Assembly (NCBI GenBank): GCA_018399135.1
Contig: JAGYPB010000005.1
Coordinates: forward strand, 1 to 64,000
Direction: 5' to 3'
Length of the DNA: 64,000 bases
From: Deltaproteobacteria bacterium
GTDB taxonomy: Bacteria > Desulfobacterota > Desulfuromonadia > Desulfuromonadales > Geopsychrobacteraceae
Position 1 is the stretch's first letter; each line of letters begins with the position of its first letter. The translations under genes and the position numbers were made by a program. Positions 8,929 to 19,002 of this stretch are shown piece after piece. Below the pieces are notes generated by a model. The model saw nothing but the letters and a program-made list of their open reading frames with translations. It ran no database searches and was not told where the DNA came from.

Positions 8929-10378
8929 CTACTTCAATTTCCAGCTGGTTCCTTCACGACTATCGAGTAGCTCGATGCCGCGTTCTTCCAGTTGTGTGCG
9001 GATCTGATCGCCGCGCTCAAAATCCTTGTTCTCACGGGCGACAAGGCGTTCGTTGATCAGGGTTTCTATCTCGTCTTTGCTGATTTCCAGGTCTGCCAGC
9101 CCCGCCATGCGCACACGCTCAAGCCATTCTGCCGGTTGTGATCCAAGAATACCCAGCACGCTGCCAAGTTCAATGATGGTGGCGTGCAGATCCTTGACCT
9201 GGGCGATGAGATCCGGTTTTTAGCGAACTTTTTTGGTGGCAATCAGACGGTTATGGTGCACCCATGAGTCGGCAGATGAGCAATGGCCAGGCGCTGTTGA
9301 AATCGTCGTTCATCGCCTCATTGAACTGTTGCCTGAGTTCAGTCCCAAGGTGCTGGCGGGTGCAGTGGGATCGCTTGGGAATGCCGTTGGTGATTTGTGC
9401 GCGGCATTCTGCAGGCTTCGCAGAAACGACTTAAGCCGGTGCGTGCATCTTTGAGATTGTGGTCGGAAAAGTCGATGGCGAGCGATAATGGGCGATGAGG
9501 ATGAAAAAACGCACCGCTTCTGCGTCATAGACCTTGAGAATGTCGCGGATGGTGAAAAAATTGCCCAGGGATTTACTCATTTTCTCCTGGTTGACATTGA
9601 CAAAGCCATTGTGAATCCAGTACTTGACAAACGGCTTTCCGCTGGCTCCCTCACTCTGGGCAATTTCATTTTCATGGTGGGGGAAGATCAGGTCGCGGCC
9701 GCCACCGTGGATATCAAAGCTGTCACCAAGCAGCGATGAACTCATGGCTGAGCATTCGATATGCCAGCCGGGGCGGCCTGGACCCCAGGGGGATTCCCAA
9801 CTTGGTTCACCCGGTTTGGCTGATTTCCACAGGGCAAAATCCATCGGGTTGCGCTTAAGCTCTCCCGGCGCTATCCGTGTGCCGGCGAGCATTTCATCCT
9901 TGTTGCGCTTGGAGAGCTTAAGGTAATCTGGAAAGCCGTCAACGCGGTAATAGACATCGCCGCCGGCCTCGTAAGCCAGCCCTTTATCGATCAGTTTCAG
10001 GCTGATGTCGATAATCTCGTCAATGTAGGCGGTGGCGCGCGGCTCATGGGTCGGTTTGACTAATCCTAACGCCTCCATGTCTTCATCGAAGGCACGAATG
10101 AATTCTTCAGACAATTCTTGACTGGTAATGCCTCGCTCGTTGGCGCGCTTGATGATCTTGTCGTCGACATCGGTGTAATTACGTACGTAGGTGGTGACGA
10201 AGCCGATGTATTGCAGGTAACGAAAGATCACATCAAAAACAATATTGGCGCGGGCGTGGCCGATGTGACAGTAGTCATAAACGGTAACACCGCAGACATA
10301 CATTTTGACCTTGCCCGGTTCCAGAGGCTCAAAATCTTCTTTTTTCCCGCTAAGGGTGTTGTAAACACGTAAACTCAT
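8929..10378 (-). CDS. cysS: Cysteinyl-tRNA synthetase, frameshifted as read
   Basis: Charges tRNA-Cys. Residues from the ATG at 10378 (after GGAGACAACG) carry the HIGH motif CHIGHARAN, zinc ligands in MYVCGVT and [13 protein letters not shown], and the KMSKS motif [10 protein letters not shown]. The frame breaks at about 9478: the expected RSPLDFSD appears as RSPSTFPT. Fragments of the correct protein follow in other frames ([12 protein letters not shown], then [14 protein letters not shown]), and the last 76 residues ([15 protein letters not shown] to SWKLK) are again open to 8929. At least three indels lie in 9160-9480. As the enzyme is essential, sequence error or a second intact copy is more likely than loss. 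Last gene of the carD-ispDF-glnS-cysS block. Confidence 0.85.
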
Positions 10379-10400
10379 CGTTGTCTCCAAGAAATAAAGA

Positions 10401-10499
10401 TCACCACAGAGCCACTGAGATTAAATGATAATACGTTGAAATCTGTGTATTTGCAGGTCAGTACTTATCACATTTGTAGTCTCTGTGGCTCTGTGGTGA
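10401..10499. repeat. MITE-like inverted repeat between glnS and cysS
   Basis: Left arm TCACCACAGAGCCACTGAGA (10401-10420) pairs with right arm TCTCTGTGGCTCTGTGGTGA (10480-10499), one mismatch in 20. The 59 bases between are AT-rich and code for nothing. The element fills the glnS-cysS gap. Confidence 0.75.
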
Positions 10500-10505
10500 A
10501 AAGAT

Positions 10506-12173
10506 TTACTCTCTGATTTTTTCCCAGGTGTTCCGCAGCGTCACTGTTCGGTTAAACACCGGCTTGCCCGGCTGCGAGTCCTTGCTGTCGATGGTAAAGT
10601 AGCCGACACGTTCAAACTGAAAGGTTCCACCAACTTTCTCATTCAACAAGCCTGGCTCCGCCAGACCCTCTGTTGCCTTGAATGAATCCGGATTGAGAGC
10701 GTCCAGAAAGTTAGCTGCCTTGTCCGGATGTTCGAGTTGAAAGAGGCGATCATACTGGCGGATGACCACCGACCTGGCATGGTGGGCGGAAACCCAGTGG
10801 ATGATCCCCTTGACCTTGCGCCCGTCTGCCGGGTTTTTCCCCAGGGTATCAAGGTCGGCACTGCAGCGTAGTTCGACCACTTCCCCCTGTTCGTCACGAA
10901 CCACCTCATCACAGCGGATGATGTAGGCGTTGCGCAGGCGCACCTCCCGTCCCGGACCAAGCCGGAAGAATTTCTTTGGGGGATCTTCCATGAAGTCATC
11001 TCGCTCAATATAAATTTCGTGACAGAAGGGCAGTAGCCGCGTGCCCGCTTGAGGGTTCTGAGGATGATTGGCTGCCTGTAGTTCTTCCGTCTGGTCTGCC
11101 GGATAGTTGGTGATGACGACCTTGAGGGGATCGAGGACAACCTGACGGCGCGGCGCGGTTTCGTTCAGTTGTTCGCGCACACAGTCTTCCAGCACGGAAA
11201 TATCAATCCAGCTGGCTGAGCGACCAACACCAATGCGTTCGCAAAAGGTACGGATAGCTGCCGGCGGGTAGCCGCACCGCCGCATTCCCACCAGGGTCGG
11301 CATACGGGGATCATCCCAGCCGCTGACGTGGTTTTCCTTGACCAGTTGCAGTAACTTGCGCTTGCTCATTACCGTGTAACTCAAGTTAAGGCGGGCAAAT
11401 TCGATCTGTTGCGGTGCAAAGATGTTGAGTTCGCGCAGGAACCAGTCGTACAGAGGGCGGTGATCCTCAAACTCGAGGGTACAGATCGAGTGAGTCACCC
11501 CTTCGATGGAATCCCCCTGGCCGTGGGCATAGTCGTACATCGGGTAGACGCACCAGTTATCGCCGCTGCGATGATGATGAGCATGAAGAATCCGGTACAT
11601 GGCGGGGTCGCGTAGATTGATATTGGGTGAGGCCATATCAATTTTAGCTCGCAAAATATGACTGCCGTCGGGGAATTCACCCAGTTTCATCCGTTCGAAC
11701 AGATCCAGGTTCTCGGCGACGGAGCGGTCACGGTAGGGACTGGGAACACCGGGTTCGGTCAGGGTTCCGCGATTGATGCGCATCTCTTCAGCGCTCTGGC
11801 TGTCGACATAGGCCTTGCCCTGTTTAATCAGTTCAACTGCCCATAGATAGAGCTGCTCAAAGGTGTCAGAGGCGTAATACAGGTGCTCACCCCAGTCAAA
11901 GCCAAGCCACTGGACATCTTCTTTGATGGCGTCAACATACTCTGATTCTTCCTTGCTGGGATTGGTGTCGTCGAAGCGCAGATGACAGCGCCCGTTCAAT
12001 TCCTGTGCTAATCCAAAATTGAGACAGATACTCTTGGCGTGGCCGATGTGCAGGTAGCCGTTAGGTTCGGGGGGGAAACGGGTAACAATCGATGTGCGGC
12101 GGCCACTGGCAAGGTCATCGCTGATGATGGTTCGGATAAAGTTGGAGCCAGACGCGGTATCCGGGGTTGTCAT
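10506..12173 (-). CDS. glnS: Glutaminyl-tRNA synthetase
   Basis: A 555-aa class I synthetase, the usual length for GlnRS. HIGH-type motif in [14 protein letters not shown], the conserved RFDDTNP segment and KMSKS-type motif [10 protein letters not shown] are present, and the C-terminal beta-barrel anticodon domain is complete (..[14 protein letters not shown]). I choose ATG 12173 ([12 protein letters not shown]) with AAGGGAAATT upstream; the frame is open a further 37 codons but that part has no family character. It lies directly downstream of ispF with a 14-base gap. Confidence 0.95.
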   Translation of the reverse strand: MTTPDTASGSNFIRTIISDDLASGRRTSIVTRFPPEPNGYLHIGHAKSICLNFGLAQELNGRCHLRFDDTNPSKEESEYVDAIKEDVQWLGFDWGEHLYYASDTFEQLYLWAVELIKQGKAYVDSQSAEEMRINRGTLTEPGVPSPYRDRSVAENLDLFERMKLGEFPDGSHILRAKIDMASPNINLRDPAMYRILHAHHHRSGDNWCVYPMYDYAHGQGDSIEGVTHSICTLEFEDHRPLYDWFLRELNIFAPQQIEFARLNLSYTVMSKRKLLQLVKENHVSGWDDPRMPTLVGMRRCGYPPAAIRTFCERIGVGRSASWIDISVLEDCVREQLNETAPRRQVVLDPLKVVITNYPADQTEELQAANHPQNPQAGTRLLPFCHEIYIERDDFMEDPPKKFFRLGPGREVRLRNAYIIRCDEVVRDEQGEVVELRCSADLDTLGKNPADGRKVKGIIHWVSAHHARSVVIRQYDRLFQLEHPDKAANFLDALNPDSFKATEGLAEPGLLNEKVGGTFQFERVGYFTIDSKDSQPGKPVFNRTVTLRNTWEKIRE

Positions 12174-12187
12174 AATTTCCCTTTGTA

Positions 12188-12703
12188 TCAGGTTAGCAGC
12201 GCGGCACGGCGTGCACGTTCTATGGTGGATGGACGGGTGATCAGGGCGACGGCATAAGCTGCAATCCCTTCGCCACGTCCGCAAAAGCCCAGTTGTTCCG
12301 TTGTGGTAGCTTTGACATTAATCTGTTGCAAGGGCACACGGCAATCTGCGGCAATGTTGGCAATCATGGTGGGGATATGGGGCGCAAGTTTGGGTTGCTG
12401 GCAGACGATGGTCGCATCGATGTTGCCTGGCAGGTAACCATCTTTGCCAATCAGCTCCATCACCCGGCGCAGCAGAACACGGCTGTCACATCCTTTGTAG
12501 GTCGGGTCAGAGTCGGGGAAATGGCGACCAATATCGCCCAGGCCGGCAGCGCCTAAAAGCGCGTCGCAGATGGCATGTAGCAGCACATCTGCGTCTGAGT
12601 GGCCCAGCAGCCCCAGCTCATAATCAATGGTAACACCACCAAGAATCAGCGCTCTTTCTGGTGCCAGCTGATGAACATCGTAGCCATGACCAATACGCAT
12701 CAT
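12188..12703 (-). CDS. ispF: 2-C-methyl-D-erythritol 2,4-cyclodiphosphate synthase
   Basis: Converts CDP-methylerythritol 2-phosphate to the cyclodiphosphate in the MEP isoprenoid pathway. The zinc ligands are in GYDVHQL and [11 protein letters not shown], and the late motif [20 protein letters not shown] is intact. At 171 aa it has slightly more C-terminal tail than the usual 157-160. Its ATG overlaps the ispD stop as ATGA, so translation is probably coupled. Confidence 0.95.
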   Translation of the reverse strand: MMRIGHGYDVHQLAPERALILGGVTIDYELGLLGHSDADVLLHAICDALLGAAGLGDIGRHFPDSDPTYKGCDSRVLLRRVMELIGKDGYLPGNIDATIVCQQPKLAPHIPTMIANIAADCRVPLQQINVKATTTEQLGFCGRGEGIAAYAVALITRPSTIERARRAALLT

Positions 12704-13440
12704 GCCGATTTCTCCTTGTAACTGTCAAGAAGTGCCGTAGCGATCAGCAGATCCCCCGGCGTTGTAATTTTAATATTGCGATCCTCCCCTGCGAGCACCT
12801 GTACCGGATAGCCGGCAGCGGCTACCATGGCGGCGTCATCGGTCGCGGGAACAGCGCTGGAAATTTGTTGGTGAACAGCCTTGTTAAGGATATCAAAGTG
12901 AAAACCCTGTGGGGTCTGAGCCTGCCAGAGCTGGTCACGCGGCGGGGAGGATACGATTTGCCCTTGAATGACCTGTTTGATGGTGTCTTTCGCCGGTACG
13001 GCAATAATGCAGGCCCCGCTGGTGTCGATGCTGTCCATTAGTGCTGCAAGCAAGTCGGCATTGAACAGTGGGCGGGCACCATCATGGATCAGGACAGGGC
13101 GCCTCGGTTGATCGTAGCCATCCTCAATCAGAGCAGCCAGTCCGTTACGAACGGAATCCTGACGTTCTTTGCCACCGGCAATCAGGCGTCGGACGCATTT
13201 GAATTGATAACGGTCGAGAATCTCGCGTTGACAGTACTCGCGATCATCTGCAAGGACAATGGGATAAATCGCTTCAACCAGGGGGTGCTGATCAAACAGG
13301 GCGATTGTGTGTGCGAGTAACGGTTTCCCCAGTAGCTGCAGATATTGTTTGCTGGTTGCGGCTCCCATGCGGCGGCCCGAACCGGCGGCTGGAATCAGCA
13401 CGATGGATTTCAACTCTGGAATTGGCAGCGCTGGCAACAA
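12700..13440 (-). CDS. ispD: 2-C-methyl-D-erythritol 4-phosphate cytidylyltransferase
   Basis: Transfers CMP to methylerythritol phosphate, the step two before IspF in the MEP pathway. The nucleotide-binding motif [23 protein letters not shown] and HDGARPL are all present; 246 aa is normal. No ATG exists upstream of the core, and AAGGAG sits three bases before a TTG at 13440, so a TTG start is the best choice (TTG 13437 is also possible). Its 3' end overlaps ispF by four bases. Confidence 0.92.
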   Translation of the reverse strand: MLPALPIPELKSIVLIPAAGSGRRMGAATSKQYLQLLGKPLLAHTIALFDQHPLVEAIYPIVLADDREYCQREILDRYQFKCVRRLIAGGKERQDSVRNGLAALIEDGYDQPRRPVLIHDGARPLFNADLLAALMDSIDTSGACIIAVPAKDTIKQVIQGQIVSSPPRDQLWQAQTPQGFHFDILNKAVHQQISSAVPATDDAAMVAAAGYPVQVLAGEDRNIKITTPGDLLIATALLDSYKEKSA

Positions 13441-13453
13441 GGACTCCTTGATG

Positions 13454-13490
13454 TAAAAAAAGACCAGGTGCTATATATAGCACCTGGTCT
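13454..13490 (-). terminator. Rho-independent terminator between carD and ispD
   Basis: A perfect 30-bp palindrome at 13461-13490 (arms AGACCAGGTGCTATA / TATAGCACCTGGTCT) is followed on the minus strand by seven T residues. It ends carD transcription and would limit read-through into ispD, so carD may have its own unit or ispD its own promoter. Confidence 0.9.
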
Positions 13491-13521
13491 TGACTGTTTG
13501 AAATGGTAAATTGCCTGAAAA

Positions 13522-14001
13522 TCAGTGGAAGATGTTTTCCAGACGTTGCATGACCTGATCTTCTTTGGCTCCCTGAGCGAGGGCGACTTCAGTCACCAGT
13601 AATTTGCGTGCCTGCTCGAGAACCTTTTTTTCGCCGTATGAAAGCTCCTTGGCGGTCTTGATCTGGTAAAGGTCGCGCAGAACCTCGGCAACCTCCAGCA
13701 GATTACCGGTTTTCAGCTTATCATTATATTCACGTTGACGCCGACTCCAGGAGGCAATCTTGCCGTTTTCCGTGCGCTCAGCCAGAGCATCAAAAATGCC
13801 GGTGATGCGTTGTTGATCAATCAACTGACGCATGCCGACACTGGTGGCATTGCCGATCGGAACCATGATCCGCATGTCGCTGTCAACCAGACGCAGGATG
13901 TAGTATTTCAGGGTTTGGCCGGAATACTCCCGGACTTCGATATCCTCTATTACCCCGACCCCTTGGGTTGGGTATACTGCCATATCACCAATTTTAAACA
14001 A
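13522..14001 (-). CDS. carD: CarD-family transcriptional regulator
   Basis: A 159-aa RNA-polymerase-binding regulator. The N-terminal Tudor-like domain begins FKIGDMAVYPTQGVGVI and the C-terminal helical DNA-contacting part ends LLVTEVALAQGAKEDQ. CarD-type proteins bind the RNA polymerase beta subunit and tune promoter opening. The start is a TTG at 14001 behind AAAGGAGT with a six-base gap; the next ATG (codon 7) would cut into the domain. A strong terminator follows. Confidence 0.93.
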   Translation of the reverse strand: MFKIGDMAVYPTQGVGVIEDIEVREYSGQTLKYYILRLVDSDMRIMVPIGNATSVGMRQLIDQQRITGIFDALAERTENGKIASWSRRQREYNDKLKTGNLLEVAEVLRDLYQIKTAKELSYGEKKVLEQARKLLVTEVALAQGAKEDQVMQRLENIFH

Positions 14002-14174
14002 GGTTGTACTCCTTTAGCTTGACTTGGAGATACTAACACAAGGGCCCTCGGGCGTCAATGTCTCATTTTTAGATAACACACTGATTTATCGGAAGAAAGT
14101 TTTTGGCTAAAAGCTGATGTAAAGATTGTGTTAGGATTCTGACAGAAGCTCATCCCAGACAGGGAGGTAATGTC

Positions 14175-15089
14175 ATGCGTATTGCAGTTGTTGGAGCCGG
14201 GGCGCTTGGCCTGTATTATGGAGCCATGTTGCAGCGCAGCGGAGTCGATGTCTGTTTTTTATTGCGCCGCGATTATCAGGCCATCAATACCAGCGGTCTA
14301 CAGGTTCGTTCCGTCAATGGTGATTTTTATCTGGCGCAGGTCAAAGCATGTAGAGCCCCTGCAGAGATCGGAGCGGTGGATCTGGTCATCGTCGGCCTCA
14401 AAACCTTCTCAAATGACCAGATGATCGAGCTGGTCAGGCCTCTTGTTGGTAGCGAAACAGCCATCTTGACCCTACAGAACGGGCTGGGTAACGAGGAGCT
14501 TCTGGCGGAAGCCTTCGGCCCGGAACGGGTACTCGGTGGCATAGCGTTTCTGTGCAGCAATCGTGGGGAGCCGGGAGTCGTTCACCATCTTGGGGAAGGA
14601 CGGATCCGTCTGGGTGAATTCAGGGCAGGGCTGACCCCGCGCAGTGATAAACTGGCACTGTTGTTCAAAGAGGCTGGTGTCCCCTGTGAGGCGGTGGCAG
14701 ATGTGCGTCGGGCACGCTGGGAAAAATTGGTCTGGAATATTCCCTTCAATGGTCTGTCCGCATTGCTGGGACAGGATGTGACTGATATCCTCACCTGTAG
14801 TCACACGCGGAAACTGGTGCGCGAGCTGATGCTGGACGTGATCGCCGGAGCTAACGCCCAGGGTCTCAGCAAAGAAATCGATGGCACAAAGTTCAGCGAA
14901 CAGATGATTACATTTACCGACGGTATGGATCACTATCGGCCAAGTATGCAGATTGACCGGGAAGAGGGGCGCCCCCTGGAGCTGGAAGCAATCTTTGCCA
15001 TTCCGCTGCAACGGGCTGCTGCCGCCGGTACCACTATGCCTCGGGTTGATATGTTGTATCGGTTGCTGGCCAGTGGCGAGAAAATCTGA
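14175..15089 (+). CDS. panE: Ketopantoate reductase family protein
   Basis: A 304-aa NADP-dependent reductase of the ApbA/PanE family, which reduces 2-dehydropantoate to pantoate for coenzyme A. The Rossmann motif is RIAVVGAGALGLYYG; the cofactor-loop stretch TLQNGLGNEE, the catalytic-lysine segment WEKLVWNIPFNGLSAL and the late EIDREEGRP-like region (MQIDREEGRPLELE) match the family. GGGAGGTAATGTC precedes the ATG. Paralogues with other 2-oxo acid substrates exist, so the symbol is a family assignment. It stands alone, divergent from carD. Confidence 0.8.
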   Translation: MRIAVVGAGALGLYYGAMLQRSGVDVCFLLRRDYQAINTSGLQVRSVNGDFYLAQVKACRAPAEIGAVDLVIVGLKTFSNDQMIELVRPLVGSETAILTLQNGLGNEELLAEAFGPERVLGGIAFLCSNRGEPGVVHHLGEGRIRLGEFRAGLTPRSDKLALLFKEAGVPCEAVADVRRARWEKLVWNIPFNGLSALLGQDVTDILTCSHTRKLVRELMLDVIAGANAQGLSKEIDGTKFSEQMITFTDGMDHYRPSMQIDREEGRPLELEAIFAIPLQRAAAAGTTMPRVDMLYRLLASGEKI

Positions 15090-15183
15090 TGATCAGATAA
15101 TCTATGAATGTTGCTTCGGTGCTGAAACAATCAATAGGCCGCCATTTAGCTGTCGGATTAACAACTAAATCGTAAAAAAATTC

Positions 15184-15331
15184 TGTAACTATTCAGCTGC
15201 CGCTCTTGGCGCAGGGTTTTCGGTTCCTGTGGCAAGGGTGTCTGTCGCCATGGACGGCGACAGCAAGCGGTCAGGGATGACGAAAAGCGTCCCTTGTCAT
15301 GGGATCCGAAGATCCAGTGCTGAACAGATAC
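15184..15331. repeat. Dispersed intergenic repeat, long form
   Basis: A 148-bp copy with ends TATTCAGCTG-type (ACTATTCAGCTGCCGCTC) and GCTGAACAGATAC, and an interior with the palindrome TGTCGCCATGGACGGCGACA. It matches the inverted copy at 27353-27498. The remaining bases of 15090-15677 hold only the operator at 15566-15584. Confidence 0.75.
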
Positions 15332-15565
15332 AAAGTTCTTCCCTTTTTCATCTCTAGCGTGATGCTGCCTTCCTTGGTTCCCTTTCGTTTTCAGGTGTCG
15401 CATATCCCGCCGGCTTAGGACAATAAAGCGTTCTGATGGGCCTCCCCGTAGAAGAACATTGGTTTGTATTTTTAATTGACCGCTGTCATCGCCATCAAAA
15501 ATCACCTAAACAATAGCATTAACGCTGTTTTAATAATTTCTACTTATGGCCTCTATTATGATTTT

Positions 15566-15584
15566 AAATTGGTATGACCAATTT
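15566..15584. promoter_or_regulatory. GntR (PdhR/FadR)-type operator palindrome
   Basis: A perfect 19-bp palindrome with core AATTGGT-ATG-ACCAATT lies 94 bases before the reductase ATG. TTGGT-N3-ACCAA is the pattern bound by FadR-subfamily GntR repressors such as PdhR. No GntR gene is in the window; the nearby regulator is LysR type. Confidence 0.6.
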
Positions 15585-15677
15585 TTTGGTGTTAACAGGT
15601 AAGTTGTGAAAAAGATCCATGTTCCATGTCAAGCAGAGGTAGGTTGGCTCTATTTAAACCGAAAGGAGCATTATAAC

Positions 15678-18200
15678 ATGGTAACCCGCAGAAATTTTCT
15701 CAAGTTGACGGCGGCAACACCGGTTGCGGCCGGAGCAATGCTTGGCCGGGCTCAGGCAGCGGAAAATGTAACGGAAATTGATTATGGAATCGAACAGAAA
15801 ACCCCGGTTCTGTGTCGCATGTGTGCTCAGTCATGCCCAATGCTGGCGGTGGTCAGGGATGGTCGCGTGGTGCGCATGGAGACGAATCATGCAACGGCTT
15901 ATGCCGGTATCTGTGGCCGCGGTAAATCCGCTCCGGCGGCACTGTACAGCCCCGATCGGGTAAAGACCCCATTATTGCGTGTCGGGGAGCGCGGTGAGGG
16001 CAAGTTTGTACCAATTTCCTGGGAAGAGGCTCTTCACCGGGTTGGTGGCAAGCTTAAAGAGATACGCGATCAGGGCGACAGTAAGAAAGTTGCTTATCTG
16101 CCACGTTTCCGTAGCGCCCCCCAATTGGACAATCATTTCTTTGGTGTCTACGGGACACCGAACATTTCAAATCACAGCGATACTTGTGATGCCAATGCTC
16201 TGGTTGTCGGTTTATCGGCCATCTGGGGGGGGAATCTGGATAATGGTGTTCCCTATCAGGGAACCAGCACCTTTACCTCCGATTATGAAAATGCCAAATA
16301 TGCCGTGTTATTGGGGCGCAATCCCGGCGGTGGTCTGGTGACGTTCCCCTGGGGAGTCATGTTCGGTCGCGGCAAGGCCAATGGTCTGAAGGTTACCGTT
16401 GTTGACCCCAGATTGCCGGCGGAAGCTGGTGAGAGCGATGCCGAGTGGGTACCGATTCGGCCGGCGACCGATTCTGCTCTGTTGCTTGGGTTGATTCATG
16501 AAATTTTTGGTAATGATTTTTATGATAGTGCTTTTCTGCGGCAACATACCAACGCCGACATGCTGATTGACACGGAAACCCTGCAGCCGGTGAAGCTGGT
16601 GGTTGAAGACAAAAAAGGGGATTATCTGGTGTACGATGGTCTTTCAGGGTCGGCGGTAATGAAATCGCAGGCCGGAGCACCTGAATTACTTGGGGCCTTT
16701 ACCGTGGATGTGGATGGACGTCAGGTCAGCTGCAAAACAGGTCTGCAGCTGTTGAAAGATTCGGCTCAGGAGTTCGGCCTTGATCAGGCGGAAAAAATCA
16801 GTGGTATCCCCAAGGCTTCCATTGCTTCGATGGCGGCCCGACTCAATGAACACAAGCCGGCCGCCTTTATTGAACGTGGTTATCGGGCTGAACGCTATGC
16901 CAACTCCATGAGAGATAAGCTCCTGATTAATGTCACTAACGTCCTGCTCGGAAACATTGGAGCCAAAGGGGGTTGCATTATCAAAGGGGGGTTGAAAACA
17001 GGAAAGTACTTTAAAACACCCAAGCCGGCGGAAAAAAATATCGCCCACTACTACATGGAACATGACCCACACTTCAAGATGGCCAGTATCAAGGGATATC
17101 GGCGCCTGATGATGAGGGCGATCCGTGATGAAGTGCCTTATCGTTTCCGCATGGTCTATATCGATGGTCAAAACCTGGTTGGGGCGTCAGGCGCCGGGGA
17201 TGAGCTGGGTGAAGCTCTCAAGCTGGTGGAGATGGTTGTCCATATGACGCCGTTTCTTAATGAAACCTCCCAGTATGCCGATATTGTTTTCCCCTCCACC
17301 CTGTTTCTGGAGCGAGATGAACCACTGTCAACCTCGTTTAAGGCCCCCTTCCCGATGGTCGGTGCCAATCAGAAAGTGATAGAACCTCTTTACGAGATTA
17401 TGGATTCCTATCAGGTCGTTCTGGAGCTTGCTAAACGCTCTCTAAGTGCTGATGAATACGCGCACCATTTCAGTGCCTTTGAAAAAGATGGAATGCAAGC
17501 CGTTTGGCAAGCTCAGTATGCCGGCATTGACGATAAATTCAAATCACAGATCGGTTCCCTTGAGCAGTTGTTACGAGCCGGAATCTGGACTACTGACAAG
17601 ATTACCTACGGACAGAAAGCCAAGAGTACTCCTACCGGTCTGATAGAGATCTACAGTACCTATCTGGCAAAAACCTATGCCGATTTGCGCAGTAGCCATT
17701 TTGCCTATGCGGACTACGCCAGTCCACTGATGGTCTACAACAAAGCGTTCTGGCAGGAAGAGCGTGAGGAGTTAGGCAAGGATGAGTTCATCCCGATTAC
17801 CGGATTCTCACCCTTGAACTCCTTTACCGGCGGCCAGACCAAAAACAACCCGCTCATCGTTAGTATTGCCGCCAAGGTTGACCTGGATGCCATTTTTATC
17901 AATCGGGATAAAGGCACAGCCATTGGCTTGAAGGATGGTGACTGGGCTGACGTCTACAATATCAGCAAACCGGACAAGGTGTCGCGTGCCAGAGTGCGGT
18001 TGACGGAACTGCTTCACCCCGAGGCGATGTTTTCCTATTACGGATTCAGTGCCGGGTACATACAGCAATATGCTGAGTCATTGCGACATGTAGCCCCCGG
18101 CGGATTTAATCCCAATCATGTTTCCGATTTTAAATTTATCCCCCTGACCGGTGGTCATCCTGCACAGGATTTCATCGTTAAGATACGGAGGGCTTCATGA
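15678..18200 (+). CDS. Molybdopterin oxidoreductase, catalytic subunit (thiosulfate/polysulfide reductase-like)
   Basis: An 840-aa Mo-bisPGD enzyme of the DMSO reductase superfamily. A Tat signal (TRRNFLKLTAATPVAAG) exports it. C46, C49, C53 and C79 form the first [4Fe-4S] site; the probable molybdenum ligand is C170 in NISNHSDTCDANA. The start at ATG 15678 follows GAAAGGAGC. It heads a three-gene operon with a four-cluster ferredoxin subunit and a cytochrome b, the standard layout of membrane-bound respiratory reductases such as Phs/Psr. At 840 aa it is longer than typical PsrA/PhsA (about 760) and near arsenate reductase length, so the electron acceptor is not settled. A PdhR-like palindrome upstream suggests metabolic control. 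Confidence 0.88.
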   Translation: MVTRRNFLKLTAATPVAAGAMLGRAQAAENVTEIDYGIEQKTPVLCRMCAQSCPMLAVVRDGRVVRMETNHATAYAGICGRGKSAPAALYSPDRVKTPLLRVGERGEGKFVPISWEEALHRVGGKLKEIRDQGDSKKVAYLPRFRSAPQLDNHFFGVYGTPNISNHSDTCDANALVVGLSAIWGGNLDNGVPYQGTSTFTSDYENAKYAVLLGRNPGGGLVTFPWGVMFGRGKANGLKVTVVDPRLPAEAGESDAEWVPIRPATDSALLLGLIHEIFGNDFYDSAFLRQHTNADMLIDTETLQPVKLVVEDKKGDYLVYDGLSGSAVMKSQAGAPELLGAFTVDVDGRQVSCKTGLQLLKDSAQEFGLDQAEKISGIPKASIASMAARLNEHKPAAFIERGYRAERYANSMRDKLLINVTNVLLGNIGAKGGCIIKGGLKTGKYFKTPKPAEKNIAHYYMEHDPHFKMASIKGYRRLMMRAIRDEVPYRFRMVYIDGQNLVGASGAGDELGEALKLVEMVVHMTPFLNETSQYADIVFPSTLFLERDEPLSTSFKAPFPMVGANQKVIEPLYEIMDSYQVVLELAKRSLSADEYAHHFSAFEKDGMQAVWQAQYAGIDDKFKSQIGSLEQLLRAGIWTTDKITYGQKAKSTPTGLIEIYSTYLAKTYADLRSSHFAYADYASPLMVYNKAFWQEEREELGKDEFIPITGFSPLNSFTGGQTKNNPLIVSIAAKVDLDAIFINRDKGTAIGLKDGDWADVYNISKPDKVSRARVRLTELLHPEAMFSYYGFSAGYIQQYAESLRHVAPGGFNPNHVSDFKFIPLTGGHPAQDFIVKIRRAS

Positions 18201-19000
18201 GCAGGAAAATGATCTGTTACGATACCCAGTCCTGTGTCCGCTGTTTTTCGTGCATGCTCAACTGTTCGGTGGAAAACCGTGTACGTTTGCAGCGAAACGG
18301 TAAAGAGAATGTCGAGAAATCCCTTAACACAGACTATCCTCACCTGGATTATCTCACCCCGATTCGCAAGGAATTCGGCAAGTATCCGGAAGCGCGGCAG
18401 GTGACCGCATTTCATCACTGCAACCATTGTGAGAACGCGCCCTGCAAGAATTTCTGCCCGACCGGCGCCATTGAGAAGCGTCAAACCGGGGCGATTGTGA
18501 TCAACGAGAAGACCTGCATCGGGTGCCGTGCCTGTATCGATGCCTGTCCCTACGACGTGCCGGTTTTTAACGCCGCCACCAATCGAACCTATAAGTGTAT
18601 CCTCTGCTATGACCGGGTTGAGAATGGTTTGCAGCAGTCCTGTGTTGAGGCCTGTCCAACCAGTGCCATGTTTTCCGGGGATGAGGCGGAGGTGATCGCC
18701 GAGGCCCAGATGCGGGCGGATCGCTACAGCAAGGCCTTTAACGAACCTTATATTGTCTACGGCAAGGATCGGGTCAATGGCTATGTCGGCAATCTGGCCT
18801 GGTTAACCATCGCGCCGGAAAAAGATGTCGCACATTATATGTTGCCGGCCGATCCTTACAAAGCCTCCATGTTGTTCCATTCTTTCGCACGAACCTCCGG
18901 TGCAGCTGTCGCGGCAGTGACGGCCGTAGGGTTGGGAGCGCATTTTGTCTACTGGCTGGCCAAGCGTAAGGAAATGATCAGCGAATACGAGGAGGACTAA
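18197..19000 (+). CDS. 4Fe-4S electron-transfer subunit with C-terminal membrane anchor
   Basis: A 267-aa ferredoxin subunit. Four cysteine groups can hold four [4Fe-4S] clusters: C13/C16/C19/C23, then HCNHCENAPCKNFCPTGA, CIGCRACIDACPYD and CILCYD..CVEACPTSA. A hydrophobic segment near the C-terminus (AAVAAVTAVGLGAHFVYWLA) anchors it, as in FdnH and HybA. It has no signal of its own and is probably exported with the Tat-bearing catalytic subunit. Its ATG overlaps the upstream stop by four bases (ATGA). Confidence 0.92.
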   Translation: MSRKMICYDTQSCVRCFSCMLNCSVENRVRLQRNGKENVEKSLNTDYPHLDYLTPIRKEFGKYPEARQVTAFHHCNHCENAPCKNFCPTGAIEKRQTGAIVINEKTCIGCRACIDACPYDVPVFNAATNRTYKCILCYDRVENGLQQSCVEACPTSAMFSGDEAEVIAEAQMRADRYSKAFNEPYIVYGKDRVNGYVGNLAWLTIAPEKDVAHYMLPADPYKASMLFHSFARTSGAAVAAVTAVGLGAHFVYWLAKRKEMISEYEED

Positions 19001-19002
19001 AG

